This document shows, in pieces, positions 24,601-36,495 of a DNA stretch of 64,000 nucleotides. The DNA is from Alnus glutinosa (lineage: Eukaryota; Streptophyta; Magnoliopsida; Fagales; Betulaceae). The notes under the pieces are model-generated. The model ran no database searches. It saw nothing but the letters and a program-made list of their open reading frames with translations, and was not told the DNA's origin. Positions within the stretch are counted from its first letter, which is position 1. Every line of letters begins with the position of its first letter. Location: NCBI RefSeq assembly GCF_958979055.1, contig NC_084897.1:19135628-19199627 (forward strand). Direction: 5' to 3'. A program made the position numbers and the translations under genes.

Positions 24601-27600
24601 CCCCACCTCCTTCCCCCTTGACTTCTCTTCCGGCGAGGAACCACCGAGCCCGCACCCTACCGCAGTACCAACCACTTCTAAAGCCTTACGCAGCTCAGTG
24701 ATAAACTTGAGCCAACCCCATCCACCCCGCCCCTCAGGAATGCGAAGAAACCCTCTCTGAACGCCCACCCCATAGACCGCTACCTCCATAAACCTGCCAT
24801 TAATGTTACCTCCAGTGCGGACTATCGTCACCTTCGCCCCCTCCCTGAAAGATTTGACAGAATCGGGCATACCATTACCACCCCTCAGCACCTCCATAGT
24901 CGAAACCAGCCAATCGATGCACTGGTTGCTAAGGAGTACCGCACCGGAATAAAATTTCCGATTTTCTTCCACCCTTAGCACTGACACCCCTTCAATAACC
25001 GAGAAGACAAACGCTTTTGCCTCCACCAGAAATCGTCTATCCATCCCTCACAGCCCAAGCGTGACGCGCCTCAGAGCCCTAGAAAAAGTCGTCTATCCAT
25101 CTTGACTGAGGGCCAACTCCAGTAAAACGAGACGAACCCTTCAGTCGCACCCAGCGAGACAAATCAGAAGCAAGAACTAGCGTGACGCGCCACCACTAGC
25201 AGGACCGAAAGGAAGGAGCGGGAGGAAAAGATGAGAGAGAACGGAGAAAATTCAAATTTCAATTAGACCCGACCCACTCTCATATAACCTCAAAATTAGG
25301 CTGTTGGGTATGTTTTCACTACCTCCTCTAAATACCACAGGATGTTCCTGTGAATTATGACCTTCACCTAGGATGTCATTATGTCGGCAAATATATCCTG
25401 TCACTTGTTCGGCTGTACTTTGGCTTACATGGAGCTGAATTGTTTTCCTGGTGTGATTGTTGAAACATGTTCGCTTGCTTATTTCTTCTGGGACATTGAT
25501 CTGCAAAGCTTGAGTAGTCTATGCACTGCTTTTCTTCTCTAGCATAATGACTCAATTTAATATAGAATTGCTATTTTCTTTGTCCTTCCCCCTTTTATTT
25601 ATTTATTTATTTTTATTTTTATAAGTAATTGAAATATCATTGAACAAAACCAGCCTTCGCCGCCACTGGAGGTCCACTCGCCGCCACCCAAGTATGCCAG
25701 TAGGCCTAAAAAAACTCCAAAACAGACCAGAAACTGCCAAGAACCAGGGGAGACAGCCCTTCACGATCGATTTATCCAAAAATCACGCCACCCAATGATT
25801 GGAGGTCGATCGTTCCACCAACTCTCCACCAGTCACCAGTGGTGTGACCCATATTCCGCCTAGCAGTCCTCTGCCACGACATTCACTTTGGGTTCACCAG
25901 TCACGCTGCCACAGTGATGTGGGTGCAAGATGGTGAACCCCATCAGATGGATTTGCACGAGCACCGAAACAGTAACAAAACCCAGAAACGAAGAGAATCC
26001 AGAAAAAGAATGCTCTAATACCAAGTAGCAAAGAAGAGCGAAATAGAGAGGAAGAGAGAAAAAATCTCTTATTCGTTGACGATTCTTTCATACGGTTACA
26101 TAGGTTTAAATAGAAAATACCTACAGGCTATTATGGAAAGAAATAATGAAAATATTACAATCGGAATAATAATATGAATAAATCAAGGAGAATCAAATCA
26201 TAGCGTATCGGTAGTTTCCATCTTCAACACCTTTCTTCTTTTCCCATTAATGCCAAAGGAGCACCACCCATGTCGTACGACAGCAAGCCACTAGTTGGAC
26301 GTAATGGAAATGGAGCTTTGCTCCCCCCATCGAAAGAGATGTCAAGAAAAGCCACCCCATCCCCCCCCTGCCCGCCAGATTACAATGAACCCTCTCCAAC
26401 CACTACCCGTGTACTTCACCCCCTCCAAATACCAGCCAGAGGCCCAGAGCTATTAGCACATCGTTGTGCTAAGCAGGCCTTGTCCCCGTCCCTCGGCGAT
26501 TTAAAAAAACTCGGTCGACACTTCTCCCTGGACCAATTTGTCCACGGTGGTCAACAGCCATACAACATTCACTTTGCACTGCTCGAGGTGCCCTAAGCTT
26601 CTTTTAACAAAACACAAAACTGAAGACCATGCTACAACTGAAAGCTCAATAGCTTTGGTCTCTACACAACCAAATCAAGAACCCCATCACAGATAAGCAT
26701 CCACCGTGGGTTCAACCATGCCAGCAACCAAGAAGACACACACACACAAAAAAAAAAAAAAGACGTTGGCACGCGCCGATGAGAGAGAGGGAGGGAAGGG
26801 GAGATAGTTTAGAGTGAGAGAACATCACTTCGATTATTCCATTGAGTTTTGCCCCATCACCATTGATTATTCCAGATCTGAAGCACCCCTTTTTCTTTCA
26901 TAGAGAGATCCAGTCATCAATCAATAAAAATGGCCCTATTGACCAGGATTCAAACAGGTCAATCTTGTTGCATCTATTGATAGCATTCTCTCAAATTAAT
27001 CCAAAGAATTAACCATCTGGGAAGAGCTCCTAGAATGTCTCAAGATGGGGGAGCAAGAAAACATGAGTGCCTCTTGTGATCTTTCTCAAGCAAGAAGAGA
27101 CAAACTTCAACTTTTAGAAAGAAGCTGATAAGTAACCTTGATTGTACGTAATAAGGCAGCCCTACTCTCATCAATCACCTTACAGTAAGTTTCTCCTATG
27201 CTGTATAAATGTTAATAATTTATTAAAATTATGTTTTTTTATATACTAGTGATGAAAAAGAAAAATCTTATTGATGTCTGGCAAGGCAAGTATTGGAGTG
27301 TTTTTAGCTCCCCTTGACTAATCTAAGCTTGTCATTGCTTTTACACTTTGAGGGAAAATATTATTCCTCTCGAAACTAGTATAGGTGCAATATTTCCGTG
27401 AAATTATATATGAATGAATGGTGCTACATAGTCATTTTGTTTAAGCATTGAACTAAATTGATATAAGATGGTGTGGAAACCTGATGTGTTGCTTGCGTCT
27501 TTTCCTGATTTGGCTTCCACTTCCCTTTCCTCTTAGCACTAGATAGCTTGAGTGTTGTAATCGTAATTAAACAAACCTCTGCTACTTCATGTGTGGGCTT

Positions 27601-30600
27601 AAGAAAATATAATAACATGTCTGATGTGTTATTGGGTATGTATGCTATACAAGAATTTATTTGATGCGTAGTGCACTGACTTTTACTTACTAATTAGCAA
27701 CTGTATTGGAACCCAAGTGACTAAATCCAGCCCGAAAGGGTCTCTTTGGTGTGGCTTCCTTCTCCCGAGCGGTGTGGTCCTTCCTTTGACTGGAGTTGGT
27801 GGGTCTCCTCTCTCTTCAGCCTAGTCTGTGGGTGTGCAGATGATGGGCCACTAGGCGTTGGTTCCCCCCCGAGGCTTGTGGTCTCTCCAATGGTGAGGTG
27901 CCCTCCTCTATTGTCGTCTTCCTTAGAGGTGTGTGAATCTTCGAGGGGAGGTGATTTTAAAGGAGTTGGTGGTTCTCCTGAGGCTGTGATAGATGTTAGG
28001 TTATGTTTCCATACTTTGGGGGTCTCCCACGAGAGGAATGTCAATGACTTTTTGGAATTATTGGCTCAAGTTGATGAGGAGCTGCGTCAAGAGGTTTCCG
28101 TCTCCACTGCTAAGTTTAAAGGGAGTAGAGGGATGAAAAACTCAGAGTGCTCGATTAATTATGATGCTGAGGGTTTTGGTTCTAACTAGGGCAAAGGCAA
28201 GAGGGCCCTTGCTGTGATGTAATGGTCTCTGGGTTTTGAGGGCTAGATCCTGTTGGGGTGGTTGTTTCCTATTGTTTTGGGTTTTGCGGATGTTTTTCTT
28301 TTTTTCTTTCTTTTTCCTGTTCTGGTGTCATTTTTGTATATTTCCTGTATGCTTAAGGGTGCCTTTACGCTTTTTATAAATTTCTCTAATTACCTATCAA
28401 AAAAAAAAAAATTCTATGACCAAAGGTATTGCTTATATGTGTGTGGATGTAATGGGCATCTAATTTTAGGAAGTACTCATGTGCAACTTCTACATAAATG
28501 GTTGGTTGCACCATCTCTACCAACAAACCTCCTTTCAAAACTTCCATCGATTAGGCTTCTCATAAAGCTTATTCTTGAATTTGTGATTTCCTGAATAGGA
28601 TCCTAATGTATCCATTGTACTTATTTTTCTTATCTAAAACATTTGGTAGATCAAACAATATTGTAATTGGCTGTAATTGCATAACTGGGGGTGCAACTTT
28701 GATGGGTTGGATTCATTTGTTTATTATCATGTGAACTATATATAGCATAACTCCTTATGGTCTTGAGTTAATTTTAATGGTTGATTATTTTTGCTCAAAT
28801 ATCTGTTAATCCAACAGATGTTAACTCTGTCATAAAAGCTTACATGTCATCATTATTGTATCTATAGGAGGTCTCCGCAGCTGTCCCAAAGCTTATGAGA
28901 GAATCATCTGGTCAATACAGCGACTTCAATATTCTCTCTTCTTTGAATTCTCAGGTAAGGAAAGCAAGTTAAGGCATCTTTGGAAACTGAGTTTAAGGTT
29001 TACCACATCTTTGAAACCCTTTGTTTTTTTAAATATGTTTTCATTTTGAGAATTTACTGGTTTTCTTGTTCTTTCCAGTTGCTAATGGCCCTGTATTCTG
29101 AAAAAGAGAAAGTAAATGTTTACTACATCTTTAAATGTTTCCTGGAAACGACCAGACTTCAAGAGAATTTTTGATAAAAAAAAGTTTTAAATTGCCATGC
29201 CAAATACGTTTTCAGCATCATTGAAAATGGGCCCGTGATGATCTTTCTTTTCCTTCTATTTTACACAATTACAGGCAACGTATTCTAACCTTTTGTTTTC
29301 CTCTTTTTTCCCCTTTTTTCTGTTTACAAAGCTTTTTGAGAGCTCGGCATTGATGCACCTAGCTGCCATTAAGTCTCTCCTTTCTGCACTACATCAGTTG
29401 TCACATCAATGCGTAGCAGTGGCTTCAAGTGCTTTTGGACCAGCATCAAGTCAAAAATTTGGAAGCATCAGTTTTTCAGTGGAGAGAATGGTTTCCATCC
29501 TTGTTAATAATCTTCACAGTATGTAATGCTAGTGATTTTGCATTCTGTGTTTGCATATATTTATTGCATGTATGGCTTTTCAAATTAATAAGTTATAAAG
29601 ATAATAGAGGATGTTGTTTGTTTGGTCAACTACAATGTGCTGCCATTTATACATTACATACTTGCCATGTTTGAATTCGATTTGAAGTCTGATTTAGAAA
29701 CAATTTGTTATATATATATATATATATACACACACAGATATATAACAGCACTTCTTGAGGCTTCACAGAATATTCACAAGTTATATTGTAATTTCCCAAT
29801 CTTTTCATAATTTTTGGCAAAAAAATAAATTAATACCCTACAATGGCTACAAGTATTGAGACCGTTATTTTCTTCCTTGTCATTTCTGATACAATGCAAA
29901 CCTACTACTGGCCTTTATCCAACTTTCCTTGACTAATTTTCATGGTCTTTTTATCTAGAGCAATTCAACTTCAATGTTGATCTTGAACCTGCATATTCTG
30001 ACATGTCAAAACATAGTAGTTCTCATGGAATTTATTGGATATAACAGAATGAGCGTCCCTGACAGACATCACTTTCATATTTTCATTTTCTCTTTTGATT
30101 TCATGTTCGACACTTCGCTCCACTGTTTTGGTGTAACAATTCCATGACTATTGACTCAGTGATAATGTTTCCTGCCTTCTTGTTGGAAGTTTGTTGAGTT
30201 ATGACAACTGTATATATGGATAGAGTTGTTTTGTTTCTGTTATTTGATTCATTCTGAATTTATCTACCGTATTACAGGAGTGGAGCCATTGTGGGATGAA
30301 GTAGTTGGCCACTTTCTTGAGGTGATGATGTTCAATATTTCTTTAATAACATATGATTGTAGCACCATTTACATCCTTCTTGACATCACAGGAATATTTT
30401 GCAGCTTGCAGATAATTCTAATCAGCATTTACGAAATATGGGACTTGATGCATTGGATCAATCAATATGTGCTGTTTTAGGTTCGGACCAGTTCCAGGAC
30501 AATACACCATCTGGATCCCATGGTACATCTGAGCAGGTGAGAATATTTGCCTCTTTATGGTTGAAGTTGGGTATTTTATTGTAAATAGGGATTGGTATTG

Positions 30601-30608
30601 TTTGTCAT

Positions 30609-30644
<36 letters not shown>

Positions 30645-33600
30645 ATGGGAACCAGGCTTGCAGAGTTGAGATCACTTGAATGTTCTGTCATATCTCCACT
30701 GAGGGTTCTTTATTTTTCTACTCAAAACATCGATGCTCGTGCTGGTTCTTTAAAAATTCTACTGCATGTATTAGAGGTAATATGTTACTACAAGGGACTT
30801 ATTAGTTTTGCTTTCATTCCGTCGCAATTCTCAGCCTATTCATAATTTCTTCTCACAATCTTCTTACAGAGGCATGGAGAAAAATTACATTACAGTTGGC
30901 CTAATATTCTTGAAATGTTGAGGTTAGCCTTTGCTTTACTATATGCATCTGATTGCTGGTTCCCTTCCCATGATTCATTTGATATTCCTTTTCTGTGAAG
31001 GTCTGTAGCAGATGTATCAGAGAAGGATCTTGTCACTCTGGGATTCCAGGTTAGAAAATTATCCGATTGAGATTTTTCTGAGTGCAAGATGTGCTGTTGA
31101 TTTCATTACTCGTTTTGGCTAAGGATATGCACAGACAGATTAACAAACATATGTGTGCATATATAAAAATAGAAATGGGCTTTGTATAATATGCAAGAGA
31201 AACTACTTATCAAAAAAAAAATAATATGCAAGAGAAACTACATAATACATTTTATAGAGCAATCATTTGAAGTTACTATTTTTTTTTATTGTATAATGGT
31301 CTGGTCTGTTCTACATATCCAATCTGACTTGTGTATTTGTCTGTAGAGCCTACGAGTCATTATGAATGATGGACTTTCAACTATACCGGCAGACTGCCTT
31401 CATGTGTAAGATCCTTTTGTTTTTTGGCCATGCTTGTGTAAGATCCTAAGTTTGGCTTTTGTTACTATTTTACTAACATTTTCCTTGAAAACTATTTCTG
31501 TTTTCCATTGACTACTGTTTTTTGTTTTTCCATCATTACTTATATTTTTCTTTTGGGAAAATATTTCAGAACCCCTTGTGCGTTTTCAAATTTTGTGTTT
31601 TAGACCTCAGTTTTCAATTTGGCCATTTTAATACCTGAGTTTACAAATATTTTAAATCTAAGACCTCTAGCCATTTTTCCCTCAAATAAATAACAAAAAT
31701 GATATGAAAATACTATTATGCCCTTCCATTAAAAAAAGTTGAAAACAAAACCTGATGAGAAGGGCATAAAAGTAGTTTACAACTCTTGGGGGTGTAGTAG
31801 GGAAAACCAAATTGAAGGTAGATGTTGAAGCTATGATATTAGAGCTGAAATTTGATTGATCATGGATAGTCTTATAAAATGAATCATGGTCGTGCAATTA
31901 ATTTCTTCCACCTCCCTTTTTTCTCCTTTTTTTTTTCCTGGGTATAAAGGGAGCAAAGCCATGGCTCCTCATTATAGTCTTAAGTCTCGAAAGGAATGGA
32001 GGAAATAAGAGGGCTTAGGCTGGGCTCCATTGAGCAGGCTAGGGCTGGGCCTGACCTTCAAAATAAGGTCTGTGCAGGCCTTCATATTTGAGCCTTACTG
32101 TAGGCTGAAGCCTGCCCTAGACTCCAGCCCCCACAAAATGCTCAGGTCTATTTGCAAACAAGAACTTATTCATATATGGTTGTCACTGCAACATGGAGAA
32201 TTATGAGGAACACTGTTTACACATGTTGGTCATACTGATATTTATCTGAATATTGCAGATGTTTAGATGTGACTGGAGCCTACAGTGCTCAAAAGACAGA
32301 GTTGAATATAAGCTTGACTGCAATAGGCCTCTTATGGACTGCAACTGATTTCATTGCAAAGGGGCTTGTCCATGGGTCTGGGGGGGAAAAGGAAACAGGT
32401 TAATGTCATTGTAAACTAATTAGCTCATCAATTGCATTTGCTGTGATTTATTAAAGTATTTGGTTTTTCCTCACTGTATATTTTAGGAATTTTGGATGTG
32501 CATTCTATTCCAAAGCAAATGGATGGTGAAAAGACAGAAGAACTAGCACTCAACATTTCTTATACTATGAACGAGCAATCTTCCCTGATAAATATAGTTG
32601 ACTGCAACAAGTTGCTATTCTCTGTTTTCTCGTTACTTCACAAGCTTGGAGCTGATGATAGGCCAGAGGTAGGATTTCATGTCTGTGATAATGGATCGCA
32701 TTGTACTATTATACACTTTTTCATTGGTGACTACTCATCAAAGCAAGGCCTGAAAATTCCAAGTGATGGCATTTTTTTTTTTTTTTTTTTGAGTAAACCG
32801 ATGTTCTAGAGATTGTTTCTTGGATGGTTCTACTATTTTCATCTTATAACATGGTTGTTGATTTATCAGTTATAGCATCATAAAGAAGTCTCTTGTGACC
32901 TTTAAAGAGAATCAGAGTACTGATGGCTCAAGTAGATTCAATTTGCATAAGAATGCTTCTATGTTTCTTTTAGTTAGAAATTTTAGGATCTGGATGTTTA
33001 GGCCCAGTTTGGCGTTGCAGTTGAGAGGGCCAAAAGCTCTTGTGGGCCCTGAGAAAAGCTTTCAGCAAATTTATTTGTGTTTTTGGCATTACATGCAAAA
33101 GCACATTGGTCAACAGATGAAACTAAAAAGCAGTTAGCACAGAGAAGTAGAAATTTGGAGCTTTTCCAGATAATGAAGAACTTGCTTTTTTCCCTTCTCC
33201 TTGCATAATTATGGATCTTCCATTTTCTTTTGCATATTGGTTACCATTTACCCGCTGCAATGTAGGTGATTGTGTAACATTTACACCATTGTGGCTGTTT
33301 AATATACCTGTCATGGCTGAACCCATTCTACGTTTCAGGTCAGGAATTCAGCTGTCAGGACACTTTTTCAAACTCTCGGAAGTCATGGGCAAAAACTATC
33401 AGAAAGTATGTGGGAGGATTGTCTTTGGAATTATGTTTTCCCTACATTAGATCGTGCGTCTCACATGGTAAGCTGAATTGATATTTAAATATTAAGTTTG
33501 AGAGCTTTTTTACTCCAAATTTGACTTCTCTTTCTTTCTTTGTTTTTTCCCTTGTTCAAGGCTGCTACTTCATCAAAAGATGAATGGCAAGGGAAAGAAC

Positions 33601-36450
33601 TGGGAACTCATGGAGGAAAAGCAGTTCACATGCTCATACATCATAGGTAAGTGAAGTTTAGAATATTAATCTTGATTTGAAAGGCTTTTCTGTTTGCCCC
33701 CAATTGTAATAACATATCCTTATTTTTAATGAATATGCAGTCGTAACACAGCTCAGAAACAGTGGGATGAGACACTTGTACTGGTCCTGGGTGGAATAGC
33801 ACGTATATTACGATCTTTCTTTCCTTTTCTCAAAAGCTTAAGCAATTTCTGGTCAGGTAGGTTTACCATTGAGTTTTCCTGTATCTGGCTTCTTCTTTTT
33901 TTCAAGTTTTTTTATTTGTTCTTTCTGTTATGAGTCCCACAAGTATGACATTATGTTTCATTTCTGCAGGATGGGAATCTCTGCTCCTTTTTGTAAAGAA
34001 TAGCATTTTAAATGGTAGCAAAGAGGTTGCTCTCGCTGCAATTAATTGTTTACAGACAACTGTTCTTTCTCATTCTCTTAAGGTAATCATCAAATTTTCT
34101 GAACTGCTTTGATTGTAAAGTAAAATGTCCTTTAATTGCATTTATTCTCCCAACAATGCCTTTCATTGTTAATACAGCATTCTTTGACTTCTACCTAATA
34201 TATGTACAAGAGAGTAGCATCAATTAGGTATGCTCATTATAGCACTGAAGAAACTGTATGAATCAGGGGAACTTGCCGGAGCAATACCTTCACTCAGTAC
34301 TTGATGCTTATGAGTTTGTTCTTCAGAAGTCACCAAACTACAGCGGTAATACAGTTAGCAAGGTCAAGCAGGAGATTTTACATGGTCTCGGTAATCATTT
34401 ATTGAACTTGGACTTTTGGTTAGGTTTTACGAATATTTACATAAAATGCAAGTGCTTGAATGCAAGGAAATGGTGTATCTGATATTCATCCTCACTACCC
34501 TCCGTTGTGTATCCATGATGTGGTTAAGGAGAAACTGCTAATGTTGTCTTTGCTACTCTAACTATGAGGGAACCAGCTCTTCAACATGCTTATGTTCTTC
34601 TCTATTTGTATAAACAGGAGAACTATATGTCCAAGCACAAAAGATGTTTGATGATAGCATGTATACACAGTTGCTAGCAATCATAGATTTGGTGGTTAAG
34701 CAAGCCGTAGTAACTACTGAGAGCTTTGAAACTGAATTTGTAAGTATGATTTCGCTCTCAACCCCTTTCCTTTTTACCGTTTCTATTTATTTATTTTTTC
34801 CTTTTGGGGAATCTGTGATTACATACTATAGCCATTATTTCCTGTTCATTTTGTATTGCAGTTTCTCTAACCTGAGAAAAAAATATATTATCAAAATAAC
34901 ACAGCCTAAATTAAGAGGCCTCCATGCTTTCTGCCACTATTGAGAAAGAATGAAATTGTTTTGAGAGTTAAGACGTCATTTGAGGGAAGTTGAGTTTAAG
35001 ATGTCGTCAACAAGTATACTTGGTCGAGATCAGAGATTAGCATGAATTGGCAATGACACTGTTCAAACCATCCTCTTCCGCCCTTCTTAATAGAATTATG
35101 GTCTTACACATTACCTTCGTTCATTTCAAATCTCTTGGGTCCAGTGTATCGAGAAATTCATTATAGTAATCAGTTTTGATCTTCTTATTACAATTCCTGT
35201 ACTATCATGTATTCTTGGCAAGTTTTGGTGGTTTGGCTGTCATCTTGGACTGTTTTATTAGTGATAGTAGAACTGAAGTGCTATAGTTCTGTCAGAGCTT
35301 CCTTACCTCCTCCTGTTTCTATAACGAAGCAAAGTGAAGGGAATGAAAAATAAATAAAGGAATGAAAGAGGGATCAAGTGTATTTGAAAATAAGCGTCAG
35401 AGGAAAATTTAAGTTGGCCGACAAGTTAGCGTACTAGTCTTGTAAGAGCCTGAACTTGCATCCCAGAAGCTGTCAGAGTCCTTACCACTATCTCATACAT
35501 AGCCATCTCTTCCTCTACCTCGCTGTGCTTTCAAAGGAAAGAAAATAACGATATAGTCATTAGCTACTTCTCAGAGTTTGTAGAAGTAGTAACAGGAGTG
35601 CATCAAGAATACTGATACTATTCAATTATCTATCTCCATGGATCAAATTCTCTCCCCTGAAATTCATGTTGCTTTTCTCTAGGGAAATGTTCCACCTGTA
35701 CTACGGACTGTTCTGGAAACCCTACCGCTGTTATGTCCAACTGAGCACATTTCTTCAATGTGGCTTAGTCTCCTTCGGGAGCTTTTGCTATATCTTCCAA
35801 GAGCTGATTCTCCCTTACAAAATGAGGAAGATGAATCAGAGCATGCCAGCATGAGTGATCACGTGCCAGGTATAAAATTCATTTCCTTGAACATTAGCTA
35901 GATTTTGATTTTACCTTTAACTAACAAAAAGTTCAAAATTTATGCCTTATTTTTCACAGATGCCAACATGAAGACAATCGCTGACATACCTAATGGCACT
36001 GCTTCCATATCACAAACCAAAGTGCAAGCTTCATCTCTGAGTTCTGGTTCAACAACAGTTTTAACAACAGGCATCCCAAGTTATCTGTTTGCTGAAAAGC
36101 TTGTTCCTGTGCTGGTAGATCTTTTCCTACAGGCACCAGAAGTTGAAAAGTATATCATATTTCCTGAGTTAATTCAAAGTCTTGGAAGGTACTAATTACT
36201 GTAACCTGTGATGCTAAATTTTTGTACTCCATTATAATAGTAGGTAGTGAATCTACTAGAGGGGGACAATCTTTTGGAATCTGCAATTCTACATGCAGTG
36301 TCCTATTGTAACTGGAGATGATTAGGCACTGTTCTGAAACATTTTTCTGTGTGGTGTCAAGACATGGATGGGTAATGATTGGATCTGTGAACAAAGACTA
36401 CGGGCTTGTTTGGTAACGTGTCTGAAAATTCTTCTTCTTCTTTTTTCTTA

Positions 36451-36495
<45 letters not shown>

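Noticed and set aside
22640..25290. Target duplication of ORF1-only copy 1 (TCATATACCT near 22637, TCATATAACCT near 25281)
   Set aside because: Only ~10 bases match with an indel and the left copy is not adjacent to the poly(T), so I do not accept it.
25612..25655. Another LINE 3' tail (TTTTTATAAGTAATTGAAATAT)
   Set aside because: Only ~30 bases resemble the family end and the GCGC hairpin is missing; mentioned with the Copia fragment but not listed as a LINE.
26270..26596. 108-codon open frame beside the Copia LTR
   Set aside because: No recognisable domain, no splice or start support, sits in repetitive intron DNA.
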